Position numbers and translations under genes: made by a program. Below are positions 7,358 to 15,204 of a DNA stretch of 35,631 nucleotides, piece after piece. The notes below the pieces were generated by a model. It saw only the letters and a list, made by a program, of their open reading frames with translations. It was not told the DNA's origin and ran no database searches. Source of the DNA: RUG12461 sp045657665 (lineage in GTDB: Bacteria > Bacillota > Clostridia > Lachnospirales > Lachnospiraceae); assembly GCA_045657665.1 (NCBI GenBank), contig JAZOTN010000016.1, positions 1 through 35,631 of the forward strand, in the 5' to 3' direction. Positions within the stretch are counted from its first letter, which is position 1. Every line of letters starts with the position of its first letter.

Positions 7358-7663
7358 TCAATCGGAAAAGATCCCCGTCAGCCCTGTGATCGTCAACACA
7401 TCCATCACTTCCGGGGAAATATTAACGGCGGAAAGCTTTCCACCTTTTTTCTTCGTATATTCACTTGCCCAGTAAAGGATCCGAAGTCCCCCAGAAGCAA
7501 TATAGAAAAGACCTTCAAAATCAATGAAGATGTTTTTCACCTCCTCAGGGAGTGTGCTCAGTCTTTCATCCAGATTCATGGCCTCCAGCGTGTCCAGTTT
7601 TCCTTTCAGTCCAAGCATAAGCGTATCTTCTTTGATGTCCCATGTTACTTCCAATTTTCCCAT
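7358..7663 (-). CDS. STAS-domain anti-anti-sigma-like protein
   Basis: A 101-residue STAS protein like RsbV and SpoIIAA, which bind anti-sigma kinases when unphosphorylated and are released by phosphorylation of one serine. The motif FYIASGGLR places the phosphorylatable serine at Ser57. I start at ATG 7663, where AAAGGAG lies between the stop of the ABC gene and this start. A longer frame reaching upstream overlaps the ABC gene and lacks a site. Its place inside the export operon links the locus to partner-switching signalling, but no separate anti-sigma kinase gene is in the window. Confidence 0.85.
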   Translation of the reverse strand: MGKLEVTWDIKEDTLMLGLKGKLDTLEAMNLDERLSTLPEEVKNIFIDFEGLFYIASGGLRILYWASEYTKKKGGKLSAVNISPEVMDVLTITGLTGIFSD

Positions 7664-7680
7664 TTTTCTCTTGTCTCCTT

Positions 7681-9870
7681 TTATAAATCGCATCTCTGGC
7701 GTTCCACCAGATCCGCAAAAAATCCATTCTGCGCGATGAGTTCCTCGTAAGTTCCATCTTCCACGATTTTACCCCCTTCAAAAACCAGAATCCGGTCACA
7801 CTGACGGATCGTAGAAAGACGGTGTGCGATCACGATCCTCGTGCAATGCATCGCGTCCAGCGCTTCCGACACCTTGCGCTGCGTAATGTTATCCAACGCC
7901 GAGGTGGCCTCGTCCATAATGAGGAGCTTCGGTTTTGGCGCCACGGCACGCGCGATCATGAGACGCTGTTTCTGCCCGCCACTGATCCCGCCGCTCCCCT
8001 CCGAGATCAGGGTATGCATCCCCATGGGCATTCTGCGGATATCCTCATCTATTCCAGCAATCTTTGCTGCTTCCCATGCATCGTCCATGGTCAGATACGG
8101 TGCGGCAATCACAATATTGGAAAAGATATCTCCCTGAAACAGTTTGCCGTTTTGCGTGACCACACCGATGTTTTTCCGGAGGGATCGAAGATCCAGCGTG
8201 GACAAATCCTTTCCGTCGTAAAAAATGTTGCCTCTCGTAGGTGTCTCAAACCCGAGCAAAAGCCGAATCAACGTGGACTTGCCGCATCCGGTCTTTCCTA
8301 CGATTGCGACATACTGTCCCGGCTGGATTGTAAGGGAAAGATCATCCAAGATGACCGGCCCGTTTTCATCATACCGGAAAGTGAGATTCATCACTTCTAT
8401 CCCGCCGTTGATTTTGGTCAGAATCTCCTTTTGTTCGGAAATTTCAGGCACTGCACGTAGGATCGGCTCCGCCATATCAAAGGTCGGCTTGATGTTCGCT
8501 GCTGTCAGCGCCACGCCGAACAACGACATGAAAGCACCGAACACCGTTCCATAGGATGACTGAAAAGCGTAATACTCCGCAGTCGTAACGTGGCACACGA
8601 TGGCCTGATTGTACAGCACGATTGTCCCGATAATCGTGATCGCGGAGCTGATCACTGCATTAATTTTGAGAAAGAACGGCGGGTTATAGCGAAGTGCCGC
8701 CACTTTGGCATAGAGATCGCCCCATCTTGAAAAAGTACGCATCTCCGAGCCGGTAAGCTTAATCTTCTGGATGCCCGTGATCGACGCGTAGCTCATCCCG
8801 CTTTCTTTGGAGTCCAGCAACATCTGTTTTTTGGTCAGCCGCATCTGAAGCAGGGATGACAACACCGTAAATGCAACCGTAACCAGAATGAGCAGGAGCG
8901 CCGGAACCACCAGCCCCGGTGCAAACAAAAAGATCTGCGAAATATAGGCCAGTGAAAAAATAGAGGTCAGCCCGGTATTCAACGTCACCGAAACCAGCGT
9001 ACTGCAGAGGGAATTCACATGTCCCGCCCTTGAAGACAGCTCTCCCGAACTGTAAGAGCGAAAAAATCGTGCCGGGAGTGACAAAATCCGCATCATCGTA
9101 GCCGCTTCCACGCAAATGCTCATCTTCGTATCGATTCTGGTACTGATCAGACTCTTCACCGCTCCAAACATCAGTGCACCGATGGAGGCCGAGAGCAAAA
9201 AGAGGATCGTCACAAGTAGAAGCGCCATGCTGTTGCTGGTGACCACATTCTGAAACAGGAACAGATTAATCCGCGGTGCAAGCATCCCCACCAGCGTCAC
9301 GAGAAGCGTCGCCAGTAGGATCATCACGTAATCTGCCGGCTCGATCACTCGCAGAATATAGATAGCCAGGTCAGTCAATCTCAGACGTTTCAACGGAAAA
9401 GGACGGTAAAACGCATACGCTTCCTTCCGGTAGTCCCCTTCATTCTTTTTTCGAATCAACGTATATCTGTCGTTTTCCTCATCATAGGCACGATAATGCA
9501 TCATACCAAAGGGAAGTAGCGCCACAGGCGCATCATCCGCTTTCCGAAAGCCCAGCATCGCGCCAAACGCATCTTTATGCCACCCGGAGGTCAATTCCAC
9601 CTTGCGGTGCATCACGCCGGAGGCATGGAGTGAATAGTCCAGCTTTTCCCCGATGGTATGAAGACTTCCCGGAATCTCCCTTTTCTTTACATGGTAATAG
9701 TCCAGGATCTTATTAATCGCTCCGATGCCGCTGTCGCCGTTTCTACCAGCACCGATTGTATGATCTCCTGTCACGGCGCTTGCGATCTTTTGAAACGTAT
9801 CGTCAAAGGATTGATAGTCTCTTTGTTTTCGAAGTTTTATCTGATCATCAAACCAACCCATCGTCGTCAT
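7681..9870 (-). CDS. ABC exporter, NHLM-type, without C39 peptidase
   Basis: A 729-residue ABC half-transporter. Residues 1 to about 160 form a soluble N-terminal region with no C39 catalytic Cys or His. The exporter membrane domain of about six helices follows (from about 175), then the ATPase with Walker A GKTGCGKST, signature SGGISGGQKQR, Walker B LLIMDEATSALD and the switch His in IAHRLSTI. The layout matches the second ABC protein of NHLM bacteriocin-export systems, which partners a peptidase-bearing one. An in-frame TAG lies two codons upstream of ATG 9870, fixing that as the earliest start. There is no good ribosome site. Instead the start overlaps the stop of a 19-codon ORF as ATGA, so translation is probably coupled. 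Confidence 0.9.
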   Translation of the reverse strand: MTTMGWFDDQIKLRKQRDYQSFDDTFQKIASAVTGDHTIGAGRNGDSGIGAINKILDYYHVKKREIPGSLHTIGEKLDYSLHASGVMHRKVELTSGWHKDAFGAMLGFRKADDAPVALLPFGMMHYRAYDEENDRYTLIRKKNEGDYRKEAYAFYRPFPLKRLRLTDLAIYILRVIEPADYVMILLATLLVTLVGMLAPRINLFLFQNVVTSNSMALLLVTILFLLSASIGALMFGAVKSLISTRIDTKMSICVEAATMMRILSLPARFFRSYSSGELSSRAGHVNSLCSTLVSVTLNTGLTSIFSLAYISQIFLFAPGLVVPALLLILVTVAFTVLSSLLQMRLTKKQMLLDSKESGMSYASITGIQKIKLTGSEMRTFSRWGDLYAKVAALRYNPPFFLKINAVISSAITIIGTIVLYNQAIVCHVTTAEYYAFQSSYGTVFGAFMSLFGVALTAANIKPTFDMAEPILRAVPEISEQKEILTKINGGIEVMNLTFRYDENGPVILDDLSLTIQPGQYVAIVGKTGCGKSTLIRLLLGFETPTRGNIFYDGKDLSTLDLRSLRKNIGVVTQNGKLFQGDIFSNIVIAAPYLTMDDAWEAAKIAGIDEDIRRMPMGMHTLISEGSGGISGGQKQRLMIARAVAPKPKLLIMDEATSALDNITQRKVSEALDAMHCTRIVIAHRLSTIRQCDRILVFEGGKIVEDGTYEELIAQNGFFADLVERQRCDL

Positions 9871-9926
9871 GGGCTACGCTTATTGCTCAAACCTCGTAAA
9901 CTCGGTTCTCGCCATCGCTTCGCCAT
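9867..9926 (-). CDS. Possible 19-residue coupling ORF before the second ABC gene
   Basis: GAAGAGGAGGA precedes ATG 9926, which opens a short basic frame (MAKRWREPSLRGLSNKRSP). Its TGA overlaps the ABC start codon as ATGA. The ABC gene has no ribosome site of its own, so this frame may exist to deliver ribosomes. The spacing from AGGAGG to ATG is short, so use of this start is uncertain. Confidence 0.4.
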   Translation of the reverse strand: MAKRWREPSLRGLSNKRSP

Positions 9927-9935
9927 TCCTCCTCT

Positions 9936-9959
9936 TCGCCGAAATCAGGATTTCGGCGA
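9936..9959 (-). other. Intercistronic 10-bp hairpin between the two ABC genes
   Basis: TCGCCGAAAT and its exact complement surround a 4-base loop, immediately after the stop of the C39 exporter gene. No T-run follows, so it is not a classic terminator. It lies just before the AGGAGG of the coupling ORF. It may protect the upstream message from decay or set the ratio of the two exporters (inference). Confidence 0.6.
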
Positions 9960-12143
9960 TCATTCACTTTGCACGAGCTCCCTGTAATAGCCGCCTTTGG
10001 CGTAAAGTTCCTCATGACGCCCTCTGTCCACCACTTTTCCGTGATCCATGACAATGATCTCGTCACAATCCCTGATCGTAGACAGGCGGTGTGCAATCAC
10101 GATACAGGTAATTCCTCTGTCCTTGATGGCATCTACCACATCCGCTTCCGTTCTGGCATCCAGCGCTGACGTTGCTTCATCCAGAATCACGATCGTGGGA
10201 TCCTGCGCCAGTACCCGAGCGATCTCCATCCGCTGTCGCTGACCGCCGGAAAAATCGTTTCCACCCTCCGTCATTCTGTGGTCATAGCCGTTTTCACGCG
10301 CCATAATATCCTGATGGATCTGAGCATCCCGCGCCGCCGCGATCACTTCAAACTCCTTGATGGAATCATCCCACATACGGATATTCTCGGAAATTGTATC
10401 TTCAAACAAAATGATATCCTGATCCACCACCGCAAGGGATCCGGTAAACACACTACGGTCAATCTCCTTTAACGGCCGGTCATCAAACAGGATTTCTCCC
10501 TCCCATGGATCATACATCCCGGAAAGAAGCTTCGCCAGCGTGGATTTGCCGCATCCACTTTCTCCCACAAAAGCGACCCGGCTGCCCGGGGAAAGCTTCA
10601 TGGAAAAATCCCGGATCAAAGGCTCCTCCAACTGGGAATAGCCGAAAGTCACGTTACGCATCTCCACGGATCCTTTCAGCTTTTTGTAGCTGACCTCTCC
10701 GGTCAATACACGTGCAGCACCGTTCGTGTCATCAGGATACTCCATGACATCTTCGATCCTCTCCATATCCGTCCGGAGCTCCTGCATCGTCTGCCCGGTG
10801 GAAATAAACGTAGTCGCCGGTGCAGAAAACGCGCCGAGGAATCCCTGAAACGCAGTGATCGAACCGATCGTAAACTGTCCTCGCATCACCAGATAGACAC
10901 CCACGGCAAGCACCGCCGTATTCGTCACAACCGATACGATCCCGGGCACACTGCCGAGATACTGGTTCAACTTTGCAAACCGTACCTTCTGGGTATTGAC
11001 GCTGGCCTGATAGCCTGCCCATTTCTGAAAAAATCCGTCCTCTGCCCCGCTGGACTTGATCGTTTCTATCATCTCGATTCCGGCCGTCGTACAGCTATAT
11101 AGTTTCCCGGAATCACGGGACTGAATCCTTGAGATATTGACACGTCTTTTTGAGATCAGTCTTGACATCAGAAGATTGATCACAATCGAAGAAATCCCGA
11201 TGATCGTCAGAATTACACTGTTTTTCAGCATAACCACAAGGTAAAAAACCATCATAAACGCGTTCAGCACCAGGGGTGCAAACGTGTAAATGAGCGAATG
11301 GGAGATTCCGGCATTTCCTGCACGACGCGAGAGAATATCACCCGCAAAGCGCTGGGAGAAAAAATCCATCGGGAGGTTCAATACCTTCCACATATAAGAA
11401 GTCGTCCCGTGAGCCGACATCTTTCCTTCGATCCGTTTGGAATAGATCGCACTGATGAGCTGCGTCAGGATCTGAATGAAACCAAACGCCGACATGACGA
11501 TCAGAAACGGGATATGCCAGCCCGGATCCTTCCCAGTCAGAAGGCGATCCATAAAGATCCTGGAAAACACCGGATTGATCACACCGATCAAAGAAGAGAT
11601 GATCGTCATCACGACGACAAACGTGATTGCCGCCGCACAACCGACGAGGCGTTTTTTCGCAAATGCCAAAGTGGACTTCGGCTTTCCGCCGGGAACAAAC
11701 TTCTCTGAAGGGGAAAAGAGGATACATAACCCCGTGAACTTCTCGTCAAACTCTTCCATGGGCACCAGAATCGTGCCTCTAGCCGGGTCATTGATGGAAA
11801 CCTTTTTCTTCCGGAAGCCATTCACCACCACAAAGTGATTGAATTCCCAATGCACGATGCAGGGAAATGTCCCATGCTCCTTCAGATAATCCGGCTCATA
11901 ACGGTATCCGGTCGCTTCCAGTCCGTAACTCCTCGCAGCAAGCAGAATATTGCGTCCGTTGGAGCCGTCTCTCGACACCCCGCAGTCTTTCCTTACCTGC
12001 TCCAGCGGTATCCATTTCTCATAATAAGCGAGCACCATGGCGAGAGAAGCAGCCCCGCACTCCAACGCTTCCATCTGCATGATGAACGGCACTTTGGCAA
12101 CTTTTTTTTGTGCCGGCTTTTTGATCTTTGTCTTCTGCTTCAT
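9960..12143 (-). CDS. C39-peptidase ABC exporter for double-glycine-leader proteins
   Basis: A 727-residue bifunctional exporter. Residues about 18-145 form a C39 cysteine peptidase with catalytic Cys29 (EALECGAASLAMVL), His103 (HWEFNHFVVV) and Asp119 (INDPARG). The exporter membrane domain (about 165-455) follows, then the ATPase with Walker A GESGCGKST (527-535), signature DFSGGQRQR and Walker B IVILDEATSALD. Such proteins cut substrates after a Gly-Gly leader and pump the mature part out. All catalytic residues are present. The start overlaps the stop of the HlyD-like gene as ATGA. Likely substrates are the GG-leader genes at 12783, 13206 and 5520. Family match: NHLM bacteriocin-system peptidase/ATP-binding protein. 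Confidence 0.95.
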   Translation of the reverse strand: MKQKTKIKKPAQKKVAKVPFIMQMEALECGAASLAMVLAYYEKWIPLEQVRKDCGVSRDGSNGRNILLAARSYGLEATGYRYEPDYLKEHGTFPCIVHWEFNHFVVVNGFRKKKVSINDPARGTILVPMEEFDEKFTGLCILFSPSEKFVPGGKPKSTLAFAKKRLVGCAAAITFVVVMTIISSLIGVINPVFSRIFMDRLLTGKDPGWHIPFLIVMSAFGFIQILTQLISAIYSKRIEGKMSAHGTTSYMWKVLNLPMDFFSQRFAGDILSRRAGNAGISHSLIYTFAPLVLNAFMMVFYLVVMLKNSVILTIIGISSIVINLLMSRLISKRRVNISRIQSRDSGKLYSCTTAGIEMIETIKSSGAEDGFFQKWAGYQASVNTQKVRFAKLNQYLGSVPGIVSVVTNTAVLAVGVYLVMRGQFTIGSITAFQGFLGAFSAPATTFISTGQTMQELRTDMERIEDVMEYPDDTNGAARVLTGEVSYKKLKGSVEMRNVTFGYSQLEEPLIRDFSMKLSPGSRVAFVGESGCGKSTLAKLLSGMYDPWEGEILFDDRPLKEIDRSVFTGSLAVVDQDIILFEDTISENIRMWDDSIKEFEVIAAARDAQIHQDIMARENGYDHRMTEGGNDFSGGQRQRMEIARVLAQDPTIVILDEATSALDARTEADVVDAIKDRGITCIVIAHRLSTIRDCDEIIVMDHGKVVDRGRHEELYAKGGYYRELVQSE

Positions 12144-12622
12144 GATCCGCCAAACAAAAACGAAAGCGGCGAAATCCGCTCCGTCACGAGCTCCGCTTCA
12201 TAGGAACCGTCCGGCAGTGTTCCGTCCGCATCAATCTCATAAATCCACTCTCCCGGCTGCATATCGCCGAGAAACAGCACATAGGTATCCGTCCCCGGAT
12301 CTACGGAAACCGGAGTTGCGTCATGTAGAGACACCGGATACTCCTTCCCGTCGATCTTGACGGTCATCTGATCCGTGAATCTGTCATCATATTCCTTTTT
12401 TACCCAGCATACGGTATGCTGCCCGTCAGAGAGTGCGACGCACGGCACGGTAGAGTCGATATGCCCGACCATCCCGAAAATGCATCCTCCTGCCAGCACG
12501 ACTACCACAGCGACCAATATAAACCAAATCCCCGGATTGGAAAGCTTCACATAATCATTCAACCGGTCTGCAGATGCAACCCGCTCCATGGCTTTGTCTC
12601 TGAAAATGGTTTCATTTTCCAT
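12140..12622 (-). CDS. Shortened HlyD-like membrane protein of the exporter
   Basis: A 160-residue protein with one membrane helix (about 38-60) after a cytoplasmic segment FRDKAMERVASADRLNDYVKLSNPG. That segment resembles the N-terminus of NHLM-system HlyD adaptors (the usual pattern is KALERLSSPEQLD). Full adaptors are more than twice as long, with coiled-coil and lipoyl domains. Here the exported part is only about 100 residues of beta-rich sequence and has no coiled coil. It may have lost the adaptor arm because a single-membrane cell does not need it. ATG 12622 has GGAGAG seven bases upstream, and an alternative GTG at 12646 does not. It is coupled by ATGA to the C39 exporter. Confidence 0.7.
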   Translation of the reverse strand: MENETIFRDKAMERVASADRLNDYVKLSNPGIWFILVAVVVVLAGGCIFGMVGHIDSTVPCVALSDGQHTVCWVKKEYDDRFTDQMTVKIDGKEYPVSLHDATPVSVDPGTDTYVLFLGDMQPGEWIYEIDADGTLPDGSYEAELVTERISPLSFLFGGS

Positions 12623-12663
12623 CGGAAATCTCTCCATTCCTTCCACAACGCATACAACATATT

Positions 12664-12693
12664 ATTTTATCAAAAATAAACTCTTTACTTCAA
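12664..12693 (-). promoter_or_regulatory. Promoter of the exporter operon
   Basis: TTGAAG (12693-12688) and TAAAAT (12669-12664) with an 18-bp spacer lie between the cargo terminator and the HlyD-like gene. No direct-repeat site is seen here, so the export machinery seems expressed separately from its cargos. Confidence 0.6.
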
Positions 12694-12714
12694 GTGTGTT
12701 TCTTCAAAACATAC

Positions 12715-12751
12715 CACAAAAGGGCTGCCGCATAGTGACAACCCTTTTGTG
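12715..12751 (-). terminator. Hairpin after cargo 2, probable terminator
   Basis: CACAAAAGGG and CCCTTTTGTG pair perfectly, with extra inner pairs and a loop of about 7 bases. On the minus strand the following bases (GGTATGTTTTG) are only moderately T-rich, so termination may be partial and allow some read-through into the exporter genes. Confidence 0.6.
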
Positions 12752-12782
12752 CCAAATCTTTTACCGGATCGATGCTCTTTTT

Positions 12783-13040
12783 TTAAGCCTCCAACTTTAA
12801 AGCGAAGTGCGGAACCTCCTTGTAGGTCACGCCGTTGTCGAATTGCACGGTGTAGGATACCAGATACATATGCTCATCGTGGATGTTAACCTGAAGAATC
12901 ACACCGTGGAGCTCACCCTCATCACCTTTTGCGTAGACACGATCCCCAACCTTATAAGGAGTGATCGGTTCGATCGTACCGCCGGTTGCCTGTGCCATCA
13001 TGTCATCATCTACTTTCCAATTTCTAATCTCTTCTGCCAT
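12783..13040 (-). CDS. Small secreted protein with double-glycine leader (cargo 2), SH3/KOW-like
   Basis: An 85-residue protein. The leader MAEEIRNWKVDDDMMAQATGG ends in Gly-Gly, and the mature part is 64 residues. The mature sequence has the strand pattern of a small SH3/KOW barrel: YKVGDRVYAKGDEGELHGVI, then YTVQFDNGVTYKEVP. No cysteines or lanthionine-type Ser/Thr/Cys clusters are present, arguing against a modified peptide. It is a paralog of cargo 1 (shared KVG-E/D-RV and YTV-F motifs). Start has AGGAGGAAGGAAAC upstream. A TATAAAAT sequence lies just upstream but no -35, so it is probably read from promoter A. Function unknown: wall binding or a toxin-like role is possible. Confidence 0.82.
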   Translation of the reverse strand: MAEEIRNWKVDDDMMAQATGGTIEPITPYKVGDRVYAKGDEGELHGVILQVNIHDEHMYLVSYTVQFDNGVTYKEVPHFALKLEA

Positions 13041-13083
13041 GTTTCCTTCCTCCTATTTTATATTTGTCTTGAGACGGTTATTT

Positions 13084-13218
13084 TTATCTCTTGTATTCCA
13101 CTTCATCACCCATACTGTCTTCAAAGTAGAGTGTTTCGCCTTCGATCCGGTATTTATGATCTTCCCCGTTTGAATCCTCATCAAACTTTACATATACCGA
13201 ATGTATCAGACCGGATTC
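13084..13218 (-). pseudogene. Remnant C-terminus of a second copy of the lipoprotein gene
   Basis: Between the two cargo genes an open frame with no start encodes 44 residues ending GETLYFEDSMGDEVEYKR. Over 38 residues it matches the end of the intact lipoprotein at 13576-14097 in 27 positions by hand count. It overlaps the last 13 bases of cargo 1 in another frame. This is the trace of a duplication followed by deletion, and it suggests that the ancestral unit was lipoprotein plus cargo, repeated. Confidence 0.8.
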
Positions 13219-13454
13219 GTTCTTCTCAGCCAAGTGTGTTTCATGTTGCGCTTGACTTCATCTTGAAATACCACCGTATACCTTGAATCTGAGAGATTCT
13301 TCTCATTTGGATAGACTTCCCTGATCCTTCCGACCTGAGCAGTAGAGATATACACCACCCTTTCTCCGACTTTGAAGAGTTCCACTGTCGCTCCTTCGGT
13401 ACCTCCGACCGCATTCGTCATTACTTCGTCTTCTACTTTCATATTCTCAGCCAT
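13206..13454 (-). CDS. Small secreted protein with double-glycine leader (cargo 1), SH3/KOW-like
   Basis: An 82-residue protein with leader MAENMKVEDEVMTNAVGG and a 64-residue mature part. The mature part begins with an acidic segment and then shows FKVGERVVYISTAQVGRI and YTVVFQDEVKRN, the same barrel-like pattern as cargo 2, and ends basic. AAAGGAGGATACGAAA precedes the ATG. It is the first gene behind promoter A with its direct-repeat site. The GG leader marks it as a substrate of the C39 exporter at 9960-12143. No known bacteriocin family is recognised. Confidence 0.82.
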   Translation of the reverse strand: MAENMKVEDEVMTNAVGGTEGATVELFKVGERVVYISTAQVGRIREVYPNEKNLSDSRYTVVFQDEVKRNMKHTWLRRTNPV

Positions 13455-13498
13455 TTTCGTATCCTCCTTTGTTGAATTTGTTTTTTGTTTGTTGCCTT

Positions 13499-13568
13499 TT
13501 TATACGTAACAACAATCGGATCTGGCATAATTTTTGTCTATTCGGTCGTTTTTGATGTCTAAGTGGTC
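13499..13568 (-). promoter_or_regulatory. Promoter and direct-repeat regulator site A (cargo 1)
   Basis: On the minus strand GACCACTTAGACA (13568-13556) and GACCGAATAGACA (13547-13535) agree at 10 of 13 bases and are spaced by exactly 21 bp, with an A-rich linker. A -35-like TGCCAG (13527-13522) starts 20 bp after the second half-site begins, and TATAAA (13504-13499) is 17 bp further. About 60 bp of this region aligns with site B at 21839. The tandem two-turn layout is that of LytTR operators. The factor itself is inferred. Confidence 0.82.
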
Positions 13569-13575
13569 ATTTCCC

Positions 13576-14097
13576 TTATCTGGTGTATGGCACTTCCTCT
13601 CCGGTGCTGTCCTCAAAATAAAGGGTATCGCCGTCGATGCGATAGCCGTGCTCCTCTCCGCCATCATCCCCGTCAAACTTCACATAGACGGAATCGCCAT
13701 GATCCTCATAGGTGAAAGGCATGGAAGTCCCCGCGATAATGTAATCGCCGGTGCCATCGTCATTAAACTTGAACACAAACATCTCCAGCGTCCATTCTCC
13801 TACCAGCGGCGATCCGTCGGTTACTGCGGCTTCCTTTTCGGTCTCTGTCTTTACTTCCGTAGCAACTTCTGTCTCGGTCGCCTTCTCAGTCTCTTTTTCT
13901 GTAGCGGCCGCCTCCGTCTCCTTTGGTTGTTCCGTCTCTGTCTCTTTCTCCACGGTCTTTTCTGTAGCTGGCGCACTTGCTGTCAAAGCCGGCGTCTCCG
14001 CCACCGTAGTCTGCTCCCGGCCGCAAGCAGTAATGCCGAACGCCATTACGACGATCATGGCTCCTGCAATGATCCTTCCAGGTAATTTCTTTTTCAT
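13576..14097 (-). CDS. Lipoprotein with Thr/Glu-rich linker and small beta domain
   Basis: The 173-residue protein has a lipoprotein signal peptide with lipobox GITAC (lipidated Cys25). A linker of repeated TE/KE/TEKETE units follows (about residues 35-90), then a beta-rich domain (about 95-173) beginning LVGEWTLEMFVFKFNDDGTGDY and ending YRIDGDTLYFEDSTGEEV. The domain resembles the lipocalin-like/DUF5640 modules common in Clostridia. It should be anchored on the outer face of the membrane and span the wall. A partial second copy lies at 13084-13218. It is the last gene after the ABC-2/HExxH genes, 22 bp from the previous stop. It could protect the producer or capture the secreted cargos (inference). 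Confidence 0.8.
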   Translation of the reverse strand: MKKKLPGRIIAGAMIVVMAFGITACGREQTTVAETPALTASAPATEKTVEKETETEQPKETEAAATEKETEKATETEVATEVKTETEKEAAVTDGSPLVGEWTLEMFVFKFNDDGTGDYIIAGTSMPFTYEDHGDSVYVKFDGDDGGEEHGYRIDGDTLYFEDSTGEEVPYTR

Positions 14098-14119
14098 TTT
14101 GTTTATTCTCCTTATCTGG

Positions 14120-14971
14120 CTATGATAATTTAATCCCCGGTCCGAAGACGAAGATATCCACCAGGATCAGTGCCACACCGGCTGCAAAAACGATCCAGTT
14201 CGGCTTCTTCGGAAGGCTGTATAGAAAGCGGCTTTTTTTGGGCGGGAGGGTTTTCATCGGGCCTGTAAACATAAATCCCCAGAAAAACGGAACCCACATC
14301 ATGTTATAAAGGAGCCCAAGACCGAGGCTCAATGCTCCGCTCTGCATCGCGGGCGACAGCAGGGTCACGATGATACCCACCGGATATCCGATGAGAAGCA
14401 TCAGAAGATGCAGGCGAAATGCTACATACAGGCGTTCCTTTTTGTTATCCTTATCTTCGATAAAGTAATAAGACAGATAGTTTAGAAGGAAGAAGAGCCA
14501 GACAATCCCACCTGCCCCAAGGATGGAAAGAATAATCCGCAGGGCTGTCACAACGCCCGGCACATCAGAAAGGACAGCGAATACATTTCCCCAGTCTCCG
14601 GCGCCAAAGAAGCCGCCGATCATGAAGTAGCCGATTCCAATGGAGAAATGCGCCCCCGTCAGCTGGATCATAAAAAGGCGCAGCGTCGCTCCCATATGAG
14701 CCTTCAACACGATGACAAGCAGCAGGAATCCCACAATGCAGTTTATGATGGAGGCGCTTCCTCCCGCATCCATGATCCTGTCAAAAACCGACATGCCTTC
14801 ATAGTTTTCGATGGCCTGCACGGCACCGGCCGAATAACACACCAGCGGATCTCCGTAAAAAACGCGGGTCAGCAGATGAAAGAGTTCATGCACCGGTACA
14901 GAGAAAAAATAAGCCAGCAGACTCGTACCGATACAGTTGACAATCGACAGATCTTTTTTGTTTTCCATCAT
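14120..14971 (-). CDS. Membrane protein with HExxH motif, possible site-2-type protease
   Basis: A 283-residue protein with about seven membrane helices. The first helix contains VPVHELFHLLTR, an HExxH zinc motif at residues 28-32 inside the membrane, as in M50/DUF3267-type intramembrane metalloproteases. A possible third ligand region (a conserved NxxPxxDG-like motif) is not obvious, so activity is uncertain. I start at ATG 14971, ten bases after AAGGAG, because the longer frame to 15022 overlaps the upstream gene. The preceding small gene ends seven bases before this start. Its place between an ABC-2 transporter and a lipoprotein is typical of export or immunity operons. Confidence 0.65.
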   Translation of the reverse strand: MMENKKDLSIVNCIGTSLLAYFFSVPVHELFHLLTRVFYGDPLVCYSAGAVQAIENYEGMSVFDRIMDAGGSASIINCIVGFLLLVIVLKAHMGATLRLFMIQLTGAHFSIGIGYFMIGGFFGAGDWGNVFAVLSDVPGVVTALRIILSILGAGGIVWLFFLLNYLSYYFIEDKDNKKERLYVAFRLHLLMLLIGYPVGIIVTLLSPAMQSGALSLGLGLLYNMMWVPFFWGFMFTGPMKTLPPKKSRFLYSLPKKPNWIVFAAGVALILVDIFVFGPGIKLS

Positions 14972-14978
14972 TTCCGAT

Positions 14979-15170
14979 TCACTCCTTCTCTTTTTGATCT
15001 CCCTTGTCGTTCCCCTTTCCATGGATCAGCATGGAAATGATCACGATAACGATACCGCCTGCCATCACTGCCAGCCAGCTGTGGCTCCAGCTTCCTTCCA
15101 GATAGCTCCAGATGAACATGACAAACACGGAGACCATTGCTACGATTGGGATTAAGATTTTCAACTTCAT
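14979..15170 (-). CDS. Small two-helix membrane protein
   Basis: A 63-residue protein with two membrane helices (about 4-24 and 31-50) joined by EGSWSHSWL and ending in a charged tail (GKGNDKGDQKEKE). The GAG AAG GAG codons at its end also serve as the ribosome site of the next gene. AAGGAGG lies eight bases before ATG 15170, and ATG 15176 is only two bases away, so the former is preferred. No family recognised. Size and position would fit an immunity peptide or transporter accessory. Confidence 0.65.
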   Translation of the reverse strand: MKLKILIPIVAMVSVFVMFIWSYLEGSWSHSWLAVMAGGIVIVIISMLIHGKGNDKGDQKEKE

Positions 15171-15204
15171 TTTCATTTCCTCCTTGTGTTGAAATATATC
15201 TAAT

